Shown here one piece after another: positions 35,325-44,101 of a stretch of DNA of 64,000 bases. Position 1 is the first letter of the stretch. Every line of letters begins with the position of its first letter. The notes under the pieces are model-generated. The model was given only the letters and a program-made list of their open reading frames with translations, had not been told where the DNA came from and ran no database searches. The stretch spans positions 44,775 to 108,774 of the forward strand of contig CAXXLS010000001.1 of NCBI GenBank assembly GCA_963677135.2. Direction: 5' to 3'. A program made the position numbers and the translations under genes. Source of the DNA: Seleniibacterium sp963677135. GTDB lineage: Bacteria; Desulfobacterota; Desulfuromonadia; Desulfuromonadales; Geopsychrobacteraceae.

Positions 35325-35711
35325 ATGAAACGGTATGGTACACGGTTAATTCTTATGGTTGCCTCTTTGGTTTTAATCACTACAGGTTGGGCATTTGCAC
35401 ACGACCAAAAGATTAGCAAGGAAGGCAAGCTGGTCATCCACACTTCCCAGGCCGCAATGAATGCTGTCAGTAATTTCAATGATCAAAGAACTGATTTAGG
35501 AAAAATTGGCACTGAGGCCGGCGCAGAAGTTGTTGCATCTCCAAAGGCACAATTGGCAGCGAAGCTGTACTCTTACGACCACCCCGAAGCATTTGCCAAG
35601 ATCAGTGATGAGGCTGGAACTTCCTATTTTGCCGGACAACACCAGTCATCCATGGTTCACGATGCTATCGCTAATTTCGGTAAAGAAGGAACAATTTGCC
35701 TGACATGTTGA
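35325..35711 (+). CDS. Small exported repeat protein with C-terminal C-x-T-C, paralogue 2
   Basis: Paralogue of the gene at 29930. The 128-residue product has a signal peptide with probable cleavage after Ala25 (GWAFA|HD), a short linker, and two ~32-residue repeats at 36-67 and 68-99 that end in E-A-G-A and E-A-G-T. The tail, 100-128, contains YFAGQHQSSMVHDAIANF and ends TICLTC (Cys125, Cys128). Shared with the first copy: S-x-K-A-Q-x-A-A, Y-x-Y-D, Y-F-A-x-x-H-Q-S, K-x-G-x-x-C-x-T-C. Repeat 1 is the more diverged. TAAGGAG precedes ATG 35325 and a strong terminator follows, so it is monocistronic. Function unknown. Confidence 0.85.
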   Translation: MKRYGTRLILMVASLVLITTGWAFAHDQKISKEGKLVIHTSQAAMNAVSNFNDQRTDLGKIGTEAGAEVVASPKAQLAAKLYSYDHPEAFAKISDEAGTSYFAGQHQSSMVHDAIANFGKEGTICLTC

Positions 35712-35744
35712 TTCTGTACGGGGCAATATTGCAAGCTTTTATCT

Positions 35745-35781
35745 GAAGCCGGTTTGTCATCTTTGAAACCGGCTTCTTTTA
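35745..35781 (+). terminator. Strong intrinsic terminator after paralogue 2
   Basis: Perfect 11-bp stem GAAGCCGGTTT / AAACCGGCTTC (35745-35755 and 35766-35776) followed by TTTTA. Confidence 0.9.
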
Positions 35782-35933
35782 TGTATGCCATAAGACATGT
35801 CCTGGTAACGGGAGATGGGGCCGAAAAAGAGCCCACCTGAAAGACGTTTCGAAAAAAGAGTGCGCTCCCAAAAATTCTTGCTTTTCCTCGGCAACGGTGC
35901 TAAATATGTGCGCCGTACAAAAAAGCATCATAT

Positions 35934-36010
<77 letters not shown>

Positions 36011-36028
36011 TAATAAAAGCAGAGACTT

Positions 36029-36066
36029 AAAAGCCAACCATCCCGAGGTTGGCTTTTGCTTTTTTG
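36029..36066 (+). terminator. Terminator after tRNA-Pro
   Basis: AAAAGCCAACC (36029-36039) pairs perfectly with GGTTGGCTTTT (36047-36057), followed by GC and a run of T. Confidence 0.88.
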
Positions 36067-36269
36067 CCTATTCCATAAAACCTTCTTCTTTTCCTTGGCG
36101 AACGGCACCTTCAAAATTCCAAAATGCCTGCCATAGATGGCTTGCGACCTTTCGCTTTTCACCCGTGCCTGGGCAGCGCCATGAACATGGATGAAATTTT
36201 CGCGATTGTTGTATACATTGTAAAAGCACGCTGCCAGAATGCGGCCATCAGAAACGAGGAGGAACTGTC

Positions 36270-37481
36270 ATGCAATACCGTAAAGTCCCCAGAAACGGTG
36301 ATGAATTATCCATATTAGGATTCGGCTGCATGCGCTTGCCGACCAAAGACGGCCAGATCGACGAGCCGCGGGCCATCAGCCAGATCCGTTCGGCCATTGA
36401 CCGTGGGGTCAATTACATTGACACGGCCTGGCCCTACCATGGTGGCGCCAGCGAACCCCTGGTCGGCAAAGCCCTGCAGGAGGGGTATCGCGAGCGCGTC
36501 AAACTGGCGACCAAACTCCCCTCCTTCCTGGTCAAATCCAGGCAGGACATGGACAGTTACCTGGATGCCCAGCTGAAAAAACTCCATACTGAAACCATTG
36601 ACTATTACCTGGTGCACACCCTCACCGGCCCGGTGTGGGACGCCATGGTAAATCTCGGAATTCACGATTTTCTCGATCAGGCCAAAGCGGATGGCCGCAT
36701 CGTCAACGCCGGTTTCTCCTTCCACGGTCTTCCCGAAGACTTCAACCGGATTGTCGATGGCTATCCCTGGGACTTCTGCCAGATCCAGTACAACTACCTG
36801 GACGAGGATTACCAGGCGGGCAAAGCTGGCCTCCTCTATGCTGCGGCTAAGGATCTGGCCGTTATCATCATGGAGCCCCTCAGGGGGGGCAGTCTTGGTC
36901 GCCCAACTCCCCCGCCTGCGGTTGCCGACATCTGGAGCGAAGCCGAAACGCCCCGTTCCCCCGTCGCCTGGGCGCTGCTCTGGCTCTGGAACCACCCAGA
37001 AGTCAGCTGCATCCTTTCCGGGATGAACGAAGAAACCCATATCGATGAGAATATCACCCTGGCAGACCAGGCCCGCCCGGGCATTCTTGACGCCGCCGAA
37101 CTGGACCTGGTCAGCCGGGCGGCGGCCACCTATCGGAAGCTGATGAAAGTCGGCTGCACCGGTTGCGGCTACTGCATGCCTTGCCCGGCGGACGTTAATA
37201 TTCCCATCAGCTTTGAAATGTACAACAACCTGCATATGTTCCAAAACGATGCGGCCCGGGTCGGCTACGCCTTTCGGATGGGAGGTGATCTGACCAATGG
37301 CGTTTCCGGCTATGCGTCACAGTGCGTTCAGTGCGGGGAATGTCTCGACAAATGCCCTCAACAGATTCCGATCCCGGACGTTCTTGCCGAGGTCGTAGCC
37401 GACATGGAAGGGGAAGACTTGAGTGAGCGTCTTGAGATGGCCCGCAAGGTCATGCTCAAAAAGGCGGATCAAAAAGCCTGA
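36270..37481 (+). CDS. Aldo/keto reductase with C-terminal [4Fe-4S] ferredoxin domain
   Basis: A 403-residue fusion. Residues 1-300 are an aldo/keto reductase barrel with the catalytic set Asp51, Tyr56 (DTAWPYHGG), Lys82 (ATKLPS) and His116 (YLVHTLTG). The C-terminal part has CTGCGYCMPC and CVQCGECLDKC, typical of two cubane clusters. This fused family is common in anaerobes; substrates are unknown. A GAGGAGG site precedes ATG 36270. TGTATACA (36210-36217), 60 bases upstream, is a small palindrome near the expected promoter. Confidence 0.92.
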   Translation: MQYRKVPRNGDELSILGFGCMRLPTKDGQIDEPRAISQIRSAIDRGVNYIDTAWPYHGGASEPLVGKALQEGYRERVKLATKLPSFLVKSRQDMDSYLDAQLKKLHTETIDYYLVHTLTGPVWDAMVNLGIHDFLDQAKADGRIVNAGFSFHGLPEDFNRIVDGYPWDFCQIQYNYLDEDYQAGKAGLLYAAAKDLAVIIMEPLRGGSLGRPTPPPAVADIWSEAETPRSPVAWALLWLWNHPEVSCILSGMNEETHIDENITLADQARPGILDAAELDLVSRAAATYRKLMKVGCTGCGYCMPCPADVNIPISFEMYNNLHMFQNDAARVGYAFRMGGDLTNGVSGYASQCVQCGECLDKCPQQIPIPDVLAEVVADMEGEDLSERLEMARKVMLKKADQKA

Positions 37482-37577
37482 CTCCCTTTGCGTTGTTCAC
37501 TCTGACTGTCGGGATCCATCCCGACAATCAGGCCGCTCCCGGCAAAACATGACAGCGGCCGAGGCAGGAAGTGGCGT

Positions 37578-38126
37578 ATGCAGAAAATATGGATACTCAT
37601 CTCGCTCCTGATTTTATGTGCCGACCCTGCCTCGGCTGCCATCTATCGCTGTTCCAGCAACGGAAAAACAATCTATTCCGATCGTCCCTGCAGCAACAAC
37701 CGTGAAAAGATGTCCGTGGTCGACACATCCCCCGCACCATCCCCGTCACGTGACCAAAGCGCTCCCTCTCCCGCCAAAAACAGCGCCCAGCTGACCCATC
37801 TCCGCTTCCGTTACGAAATTGCCGACAACGAGGTCCGCCAAAAAGAGAAAGATATTGATGAGACCATCGCCTTGACCAGCGAGCTGGAAAAAGCTCATCA
37901 GGAGAAAATAGCGGCCCTCAATTCAGAACTGAAGCGAATTTACCGGAACAGCTCTTATGGCAAATACCGGGCCCATCAGGTAAAGCAGAAAATACAGACC
38001 GAAAACATACGTTTTGCGAACCGGATGGCCATCGCCAGAAACAGGCTGAACTCCCTCTACGAGGACCTTGGACGGCTTAAAGATGACCGATATCGCCTGC
38101 AACAGGCCATCCGGCAAACGGAATGA
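37578..38126 (+). CDS. Exported DUF4124-domain coiled-coil protein
   Basis: A 182-residue protein with signal peptide (ending near DPASA|AI), a DUF4124 motif IYRCSSNGKTIYSDRPCSNN, a Pro/Ser-rich linker (about 48-68) and a long charged helical region (about 72-182) likely to form a coiled coil. The two cysteines of DUF4124 can form a disulfide. Function is not known for the family. AGGAAG lies upstream of ATG 37578. Confidence 0.82.
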   Translation: MQKIWILISLLILCADPASAAIYRCSSNGKTIYSDRPCSNNREKMSVVDTSPAPSPSRDQSAPSPAKNSAQLTHLRFRYEIADNEVRQKEKDIDETIALTSELEKAHQEKIAALNSELKRIYRNSSYGKYRAHQVKQKIQTENIRFANRMAIARNRLNSLYEDLGRLKDDRYRLQQAIRQTE

Positions 38127-38245
38127 CGGCGGGAAAGCGGCTGCCAACCAACGGGGCAGCGCTTTTTTCTGGTATAACCAGCCAATATCTGTGAAAATCT
38201 TGCCACGAAAATCATTCATAGACCGCACCGGGAAAGAATCGCATT

Positions 38246-38500
38246 ATGGACATTCAGCAGCTATTGGACTCGGCCAGCTCCTTCTATCATCGCTACCCCA
38301 TTTTCTGCTACGTCGCTGGGGCCCTGATCATTCTCGTCGTTCTCTGGAAACCACGGAAAGCCCTCAAGAACCTGCTGTTGCTGCTAGTGTTGGGGCTCAT
38401 TCTCTATATCGGGCTGACCCTGGTGAGTTCGGTTGACTTCGGGATCGCCGTCAAGGACAAGGCGATCCATCGCACGGAAAAAGAGATAGAAAAGCTTTAG
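38246..38500 (+). CDS. Small two-helix membrane protein, unknown
   Basis: An 84-residue protein with two transmembrane helices (IFCYVAGALIILVVLW and LLLLLVLGLILYIGLTLV) separated by a basic turn KPRKALK. A short charged C-terminal helix ends in EKEIEKL. No family is recognised. The ribosome site is weak. It lies 119 bases after the DUF4124 gene and converges with the receiver gene, only 11 bases away. Confidence 0.68.
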   Translation: MDIQQLLDSASSFYHRYPIFCYVAGALIILVVLWKPRKALKNLLLLLVLGLILYIGLTLVSSVDFGIAVKDKAIHRTEKEIEKL

Positions 38501-38511
38501 ATGAGGGAATT

Positions 38512-38895
38512 TTACGCTGGCAGGTTACCCAGCCACTGGCAGAGGTCATCCATGGCCGTCAGCTTTTTGAAACTCCTGCTGCCAAGGGCCTCCGCGGTCC
38601 GGGCGACCTCCCTGGTCAAGAATCCCGAAATCAGAACCTTCCGATCCGCCCTGATTTTGCAGCCATTGTCGTGCAGCAACCTTAAAAAATCGATCCCATC
38701 CATTCCCGGCATCTGGTTGTCGGTGATCACGATATCATAGCAGGGAGTCAGGCTGGCACAGTGGGTACTGCTTTCGATGAAGGTCAGGGGAGAGGGATAA
38801 GAGGTGACGGCATAATCAAAATCGGAGAGGAATTCTTCCAGAACCTGGCGATAATCATCGTCATCTTCAAGCAGCAAGGCTGTTTTCCCGGCCAT
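38512..38895 (-). CDS. Single-domain response regulator (CheY-like)
   Basis: A 127-residue receiver with no output domain. The acidic pocket is LLLEDDDD, the phospho-acceptor is Asp59 in IVITDNQMPGMDG, and the switch Ser is in VLISGF. The usual Lys-Pro is replaced by SFKKL, so the Lys is present without Pro. GGGGAGGGA lies six bases before ATG 38895. The partner kinase is unknown. Confidence 0.87.
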   Translation of the reverse strand: MAGKTALLLEDDDDYRQVLEEFLSDFDYAVTSYPSPLTFIESSTHCASLTPCYDIVITDNQMPGMDGIDFLRLLHDNGCKIRADRKVLISGFLTREVARTAEALGSRSFKKLTAMDDLCQWLGNLPA

Positions 38896-39227
38896 TATTC
38901 CCTCCCCTTTTATGTGATTTCAGGAAACGTTATCTCATAATCCGGAATATGGCAACAAAATATTCTCCAACCTGCTGATTTACATAACTTTTCCACAGCC
39001 AAGCAGAAGACGTTCACGTTTTATCGACACGGACCTCGGAGCCGATAGAGTGGTAAGATCCATTCCCTCGGCCAAGTTGCGCCAGGACATGTCGCCCGCG
39101 TGCGTATGACTTTCCACCGCCTGTAAAAATTCTGCGCTTATCATGGAAGCTGCGTTATGATGTGGGGAGCCGATCAAAGAATCTTCGGACTTATTCCTGA
39201 GACTGTGTATTCGAGGCCCATTGCATC
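38896..39227. other. 332-base gap, nothing clear
   Basis: Between a minus-strand receiver gene and a plus-strand hydrolase gene. I see no strong hairpin or operator. A minus-strand frame of 88 codons (38980-39246) is low in similarity, runs into the next gene and is not called. Confidence 0.5.
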
Positions 39228-40325
39228 GTGAGCAAAAACTATGCATTCCGCCACCTGGAACCGGTTTTTTTCGCCGGTCTTTTCGATGACCCGATCCTGC
39301 TGGTCCGCATCAAACCGACGGGGCGCATGCTCATGTTCGACTGCGGGCAGATCCACCATCTCGCCAAACGCAACGTTACTCATCTTGACGCTGTTTTCAT
39401 CAGCCATGCCCATATGGATCACTGGATGGGAATCGACAGTGTCATCCGTCACCTGATCGTCGCCAACCGGACCATCGATATTTTCGGTCCCTGCGGTCTG
39501 GCCGACCGGATGGAACACAAGCTTAAAGGCTATGACTGGAACCTGACGGAAGATTACTGGTGCAGTTTCCGGGTCCATGAAATTTCAGACCACCATCTGC
39601 ACAGCTGGTTTTATCCCGGAGCCAAGGGCTTTCAGCGCCAAGAGTCAGGTTGCGAGATCAGACATGACCGGGTCGTCTACCAGACCGCCCACTGCCGTGT
39701 CCTGGCGGAAATCTGTCATCATGATATCCCGAGCATCATCTATCGAATCGACGAGAAACCGGCGTTTCTTATTGACCGGGATCGCCTGGCCGAGCTGGGG
39801 CTGACACCGGGACCATGGCTTGCCGAACTGAAAAAATACTATTTTTCGACAGATCAAACGGCCTGCGGAGAAGAGACGCCAGACAAGCATTCCCGGCTAT
39901 TCGCAATGACCGGCGGACAGGATCCGGAAGAACTCATCTCCCGAACCCTCAGAAAACAGCAGCTCCGATCCATCGGCTACATCAGCGATATCAGCTTCGA
40001 TGACAGCAACCTTGGCAAGATCCTCACTTTGATGCGGAACCTGGAAATTCTCATTTGTGAATGCACTTATCTCGGCAATGACTGCCACCGGGCCAGGCAT
40101 GCAGATCATCTCTGCTCCAGGGATATCAATCTGCTTCTCAAACGGCTTAATCCCGCCTTTTTCCTGCCCATGCACCTGTCAAAATCGTACCGCAGGTGCC
40201 CGGAAAACCTGTACCGGGACCTTGCCCCTCCCCCCGGAACACGGCTCATCCGCCTCCCGGATTTCATGACGCCCCGCCCGTTGCGGTCCGACGAGGTTGA
40301 CCAGCAGACCAAATGGGATACTTAG
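39228..40325 (+). CDS. MBL-fold metallo-hydrolase (RNase Z-like)
   Basis: A 365-residue metallo-beta-lactamase-fold protein. The metal motif is His60-x-His62-x-Asp64-His65 in VFISHAHMDHWMG. Later ligands are plausible in CECTYLG and HADHLCSRDINLLL, and LPMHLSKSY resembles the last His block of RNase Z-like proteins. It is longer than typical RNase Z and has an extra central stretch (about 120-240). A GTG start at 39228 is used because no ATG lies in frame near the domain start; GAGG is about 12 bases upstream, so the start is uncertain. Substrate unknown. Confidence 0.82.
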   Translation: MSKNYAFRHLEPVFFAGLFDDPILLVRIKPTGRMLMFDCGQIHHLAKRNVTHLDAVFISHAHMDHWMGIDSVIRHLIVANRTIDIFGPCGLADRMEHKLKGYDWNLTEDYWCSFRVHEISDHHLHSWFYPGAKGFQRQESGCEIRHDRVVYQTAHCRVLAEICHHDIPSIIYRIDEKPAFLIDRDRLAELGLTPGPWLAELKKYYFSTDQTACGEETPDKHSRLFAMTGGQDPEELISRTLRKQQLRSIGYISDISFDDSNLGKILTLMRNLEILICECTYLGNDCHRARHADHLCSRDINLLLKRLNPAFFLPMHLSKSYRRCPENLYRDLAPPPGTRLIRLPDFMTPRPLRSDEVDQQTKWDT

Positions 40326-40600
40326 AATCCGGCCGAGCATCTGAAAACATCATCTGTGTCTGTCAGCAGCTTGAATCGACCCTCGACAAAACCATCTTTT
40401 TCTTGGAGAACTGTCCTGCGCCGCCACGCCGACCGGCCGCAATCGCCTGGTCATAAGTGATCAGCATACGGTTTTTTCACTGTCACGACCTGCCAAGCTC
40501 AGCTGGTGCGAAAAATCCCTTTCGGGTACGGAAAGAATTCCTGACAGCGCTCAGCTGCTGTGCTACCTTTCCCGAAACATTCTCCAGGAAAGGTTTACTT

Positions 40601-40876
40601 ATGAAAAAAATGTCCCTTCTTTTTCTCCTTGCCGCCCTGCTGTTCCTGGCAGGCTGTGAAAGTACCCAACAGAAAGCCTATGATCTCAAGGCAGACACCA
40701 TCGGCACCCATCGCGTTGTCCAGGTTTTCACTGAAGCGGGTACCCAGGTCGCGACCATCGAGGATAAACGGATGCGCTTTGAGCTGGTCGGTGAACGTTC
40801 CGTGCGCCTGTGGCTCGGAGACAAGAATGAAAAAGTCATGATCGGCAATCTCGGTTTCATTATTCGCGATAAATGA
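40601..40876 (+). CDS. Small lipoprotein, unknown
   Basis: A 91-residue lipoprotein with signal MKKMSLLFLLAALLFLAGC (lipobox LAG-Cys) and a compact beta-rich mature part (VVQVFTEAGTQVATIEDK, SVRLWLGDKNEKVMIGN). The upstream part of the open frame (from 40457) lacks similarity; ATG 40601 has AGGAAAGG before it and directly begins the signal. Family not recognised. Confidence 0.8.
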   Translation: MKKMSLLFLLAALLFLAGCESTQQKAYDLKADTIGTHRVVQVFTEAGTQVATIEDKRMRFELVGERSVRLWLGDKNEKVMIGNLGFIIRDK

Positions 40877-40976
40877 GAATTATTATACTTTTCTCATGAT
40901 TTGTTCTTGACTGACCTATACCATCAACGTAACATTATTTTCCTCTAATTTATTTACCGAGCGAAAAGGAGGATCG

Positions 40977-42224
40977 ATGTTGCGTCGTCTCAGAACAAGT
41001 CTTGTTATCTCGCTGCTGATCGGCATGTCATTTCTGGCCGGCTGCTCAGCTCCCGGCCCCAAATTCACCAAAGCGATCAGCCCTGCTGACGGGAAAGCGA
41101 TCATCTATGTCTACCGGGCACGGTTCGCCCTGACCGCCGGGGAACTGCCCGGAGTCAAGCTGAATGACAAGGTGATTGTCAGCTCCCTTCCGGAACTGAA
41201 CTATTTCCCCATTGCAGTCGACCCGGGGCATTACACCTTTACACCCAAGCTTTTCGGAATCTACGGAACAACCCCCGGAGAGCTCACCGTTGAAGCGGGC
41301 AAGACCTACTTCGTCTGGATGAGAATGGAAATCGGCCATATCGGCTTTTACCAGGCCGATCCGGATGAAGCGATGAACTACATGTCGACCTGTTATCTTC
41401 TCAATGCCGGATTCGCCAAAGATCCCAGGGTTCTGATCGGGACGGCGGCCACCGCACCGGCGGAGGCTCCGCAGGAGGAAACAGCCCCCGAAGCTGAAAA
41501 AAAAGCACAGCAACCTGCGCCTCTGACTGCTCCTGCTCCGGCAAGCATCCAGGCTGCGGCCGAGCCGGTGGAAGCCGCCCCAGTCATCACGAAAACCCAA
41601 CTGTTCATCAAACCCCAACCGGCCGATGCCAACATCCGGATCATGAACATCAAACCCCGCTTTGAACAGGGAATCGTGCTGACGCCCGGCCGTTATAAAA
41701 TTGATGTTTCTGCTCCCGGGTATAAGAACCACGTTGAGTGGATCACGTTGCAAAAAGGCGAAAAACGCGAGATGCAGGTAGTGCTGGAAGCCAACCAACC
41801 CAAAAAGGTCGCCGTTCAGCCGGCTCCTGTTCCTGTCAGCAAACCAGCCCCCGCACCGGTCGTCGCACCCCCGAAAACAGAACCGGTAGCGCTCAAGGCA
41901 CCCCAGAACCTGTCTCCGGAGCAGCAGCGCTGCGCCAGGCACCTGCAGTCCGACTCGGCCACCGATATCCGCACCGGGGCCAAATCCGTGTACTACAGGC
42001 ACTCCGGTAACAGTTACCTGACCACCCTCGCCGAGCAGGTGTTGCTTGAAAACTATAACGAAAATATCTCCGACAACATGCATATCGACGCCATGGCCTG
42101 GCTGTGCAAGGCCCTGGCCCGAACCGGCAACGACCGCTATCGGAACACCCTCGAAACCGTTGCCCAGAACTCTAAAAACCGCAAGCTGAGAGGCTATGCG
42201 GCCAAAAGTCTTCGCAGTCTCTAA
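40977..42224 (+). CDS. Lipoprotein with DUF2846-like and PEGA domains
   Basis: A 415-residue exported lipoprotein (lipobox LAG-Cys near residue 23). Residues 35-145 match a DUF2846-like beta domain (KAIIYVYRARFALTAGELPG; EAGKTYFVWMRMEIG). An Ala/Pro-rich linker follows. Residues about 205-275 are a PEGA domain (LFIKPQPADANIRIMNI; APGYKNHVEWITLQKGEKR). A second Pro-rich linker leads to a C-terminal helical segment (about 315-415). This suggests a surface or cell-wall-facing scaffold. AAGGAGG precedes the ATG 40977 start. A strong hairpin follows the stop. Confidence 0.82.
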   Translation: MLRRLRTSLVISLLIGMSFLAGCSAPGPKFTKAISPADGKAIIYVYRARFALTAGELPGVKLNDKVIVSSLPELNYFPIAVDPGHYTFTPKLFGIYGTTPGELTVEAGKTYFVWMRMEIGHIGFYQADPDEAMNYMSTCYLLNAGFAKDPRVLIGTAATAPAEAPQEETAPEAEKKAQQPAPLTAPAPASIQAAAEPVEAAPVITKTQLFIKPQPADANIRIMNIKPRFEQGIVLTPGRYKIDVSAPGYKNHVEWITLQKGEKREMQVVLEANQPKKVAVQPAPVPVSKPAPAPVVAPPKTEPVALKAPQNLSPEQQRCARHLQSDSATDIRTGAKSVYYRHSGNSYLTTLAEQVLLENYNENISDNMHIDAMAWLCKALARTGNDRYRNTLETVAQNSKNRKLRGYAAKSLRSL

Positions 42225-42249
42225 ATAAAGCATCCCAGCTGCCACATGA

Positions 42250-42283
42250 GCAAGGCCGACAGACATGCGTCCGTCGGCCTTGC
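42250..42283 (+). terminator. Hairpin after the PEGA lipoprotein gene
   Basis: GCAAGGCCGAC (42250-42260) pairs perfectly with GTCGGCCTTGC (42273-42283). No T run is present, so termination may need Rho or be partial. Confidence 0.6.
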
Positions 42284-42438
42284 CCTCACCGATCCTGCCC
42301 GCCCGCGCCCTTGCAGCGCCCACTGAAAAAGCGGACCTTGCTTCACTGGTGCCTCCGTTGTCAAATGGTTTCAATCCGACAAAGATCTGAACCGCTGCTA
42401 TAATGGGACTGATTTCTTCAATTCAGAGGGAGGACGCC

Positions 42439-42954
42439 ATGAAACGCATCAAAATCGTGACCGGGGATATCACCCGTCTGGCGGTCGACGCCATTGTCAA
42501 TGCCGCAAACAGCACGCTGGCCGGAGGCGGTGGCGTTGATGGCGCCATCCACCGGGCTGCGGGTCCGGAACTGCTGAAGGAATGCCTGGAACTCGGCGGC
42601 TGCCCGACCGGGTCGGCTAAAATCACCGGGGGCTATCAACTTCCGGCCAGATACGTTATTCACGCCGTGGGACCGGTCTGGCAGGGAGGCGCACAGGGGG
42701 AGCCCGAACTGCTGGCCTCCTGTTACCGCACCTGTCTCGAACTTGCCAGGCAACACAACCTGAAAAGCATTGCTTTCCCGGCTATCAGTTGCGGGGTATA
42801 TCGTTTCCCTATCGACCGGGCGGCCCGGATTGCGGTTGCCGAAGTCTCCGCATTTCTCAAGGAAAACGACCTCCCGGAAGAGGTGATCTTCGTCTGTTTT
42901 GACCAGGATATCTTTGATGCCACAAGAACAGCAATGACGGAACAGAACCTATAA
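42439..42954 (+). CDS. Macrodomain ADP-ribosyl hydrolase (O-acetyl-ADP-ribose deacetylase-like)
   Basis: A 171-residue stand-alone macrodomain. Signature motifs are IKIVTGDITRLAVDAIVNAANS, LAGGGGVDGAIHRAAG and IAFPAISCGVYRFPIDRAA, as in the YmdB/MacroD group, which removes ADP-ribose or O-acetyl groups. Start ATG 42439 is chosen for the GAGGGAGGA site and family N-terminus; an earlier in-frame start (42403) adds 12 residues. It stands alone, with no toxin or sirtuin partner visible. Confidence 0.92.
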   Translation: MKRIKIVTGDITRLAVDAIVNAANSTLAGGGGVDGAIHRAAGPELLKECLELGGCPTGSAKITGGYQLPARYVIHAVGPVWQGGAQGEPELLASCYRTCLELARQHNLKSIAFPAISCGVYRFPIDRAARIAVAEVSAFLKENDLPEEVIFVCFDQDIFDATRTAMTEQNL

Positions 42955-43075
42955 CCAATCAATGCGGATTTTTCTGATCAAGCTCCCGTCATGTTGGGCT
43001 GAAACAGACCACATAAACGGCAAGGCCGGTTGCGGAATACCGCCTGAAGCAGGAAGCGCCTGATCTCATAATAAC

Positions 43076-43969
43076 TTATCTTTGCCGCAAAACGGACAAT
43101 TCACGGCTCAGGTAATCTACAAAAACCCTGAGTCGCCGGGTGGCTCGTCCCTCCGGATAAACGGCATACAGATTGATCGCTTCATGCTTGAATTGATCGA
43201 GAGCCGTTTCAAGCCTTCCCGCCTTTAAATCCTCCTGGATATCCCAGCTCGGCTTGATCACAACTCCGGCACCAGCCACCGCCCATTGCCTCAGAATTCT
43301 GCCATCGTTGGCAATGCGGTTCCCCTTGACCTTAACTGTAAAGTACTGGCCGTTCTCTTGAAATCTCCAGTTCCGAAGAGGAGCTCCCGGTCGATTGAGA
43401 ACGATACAATTATGCCTGATCAGATCTCTTGGGTGCTCGGGCTTGCCATATGTTTTCCAGTATTCAGGTGCTGCAGAAACAGTATAAGTCCCATTCAAAA
43501 GAACCTTGGCACGTAGCCTCGAATCTTCCAGGGGACCAGTACGAAGACCTAGATCCAACCCACATTCAATAAGATTGACAACACCGTCGGTCAAATAGAG
43601 ATCTACTTCAATGCCGGGATGTAGCTTCATAAATTTATGCACGAGCTGAGCCAGGTATTCACGCCCAAAGTCATTGGTAGCAGTCAGTTTCAGCTGCCCA
43701 GTGAGCGCCCCCTGTTCCATCATTTTTTCTATGGAATCATCCAGATCACTTAATATTCTCCGGCAATCACATAGAAAGATTTCCCCCTCTGGGGTCAGGC
43801 ACAGGTGCCGGGTTGAACGGGTGACCAATTGGGTTCCAACACGGTCCTCAAGGCGTTGCAGGCCAAGTGTCACCGTTGAAGGAGAAACCGACCGCTCGCG
43901 TGCAACGGCAGACATATTTCCATGCTCAGCAATATCAATGAACAAACGCAGATCATCAAGAAGATCCAT
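43076..43969 (-). CDS. LysR-family transcriptional regulator
   Basis: A 297-residue LysR regulator with an N-terminal winged HTH (LFIDIAEHGNMSAVARERSVS) and a C-terminal substrate-binding domain (LKLTATNDFGREYLAQLVHKF). It belongs to the CrgA/DsdC-like branch by overall look. It is divergent from the SDR gene across about 130 A/T-rich bases that carry a T-N11-A palindrome, its probable target site. It likely controls the SDR/TRAP genes and itself. Confidence 0.92.
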   Translation of the reverse strand: MDLLDDLRLFIDIAEHGNMSAVARERSVSPSTVTLGLQRLEDRVGTQLVTRSTRHLCLTPEGEIFLCDCRRILSDLDDSIEKMMEQGALTGQLKLTATNDFGREYLAQLVHKFMKLHPGIEVDLYLTDGVVNLIECGLDLGLRTGPLEDSRLRAKVLLNGTYTVSAAPEYWKTYGKPEHPRDLIRHNCIVLNRPGAPLRNWRFQENGQYFTVKVKGNRIANDGRILRQWAVAGAGVVIKPSWDIQEDLKAGRLETALDQFKHEAINLYAVYPEGRATRRLRVFVDYLSRELSVLRQR

Positions 43970-44020
43970 TATTTATTCCCGTCGAAAAGTTATTTCTCAA
44001 TTTTTGTAATTTTTAAAAAA

Positions 44021-44033
44021 TAGCAAAATGCTA
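44021..44033. promoter_or_regulatory. LysR-box candidate TAGCA-AAA-TGCTA
   Basis: A perfect 13-base palindrome with the T-N11-A form lies in the divergent LysR/SDR promoter region, 69 bases before the SDR start. Confidence 0.6.
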
Positions 44034-44101
44034 AATTTCTTTCAAATAAATATTAAAACGGTTTTTCACAATGGGAAAATCATGGCGGAGGGATTATTAA
44101 G

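Noticed and set aside
36124..36318. 64-codon plus-strand frame before the aldo/keto reductase
   Set aside because: Overlaps the start and ribosome site of the reductase gene and has no supporting features.
38980..39246. 88-codon minus-strand frame
   Set aside because: No ribosome site or family pattern, and it runs into the start of the MBL-fold gene on the other strand.
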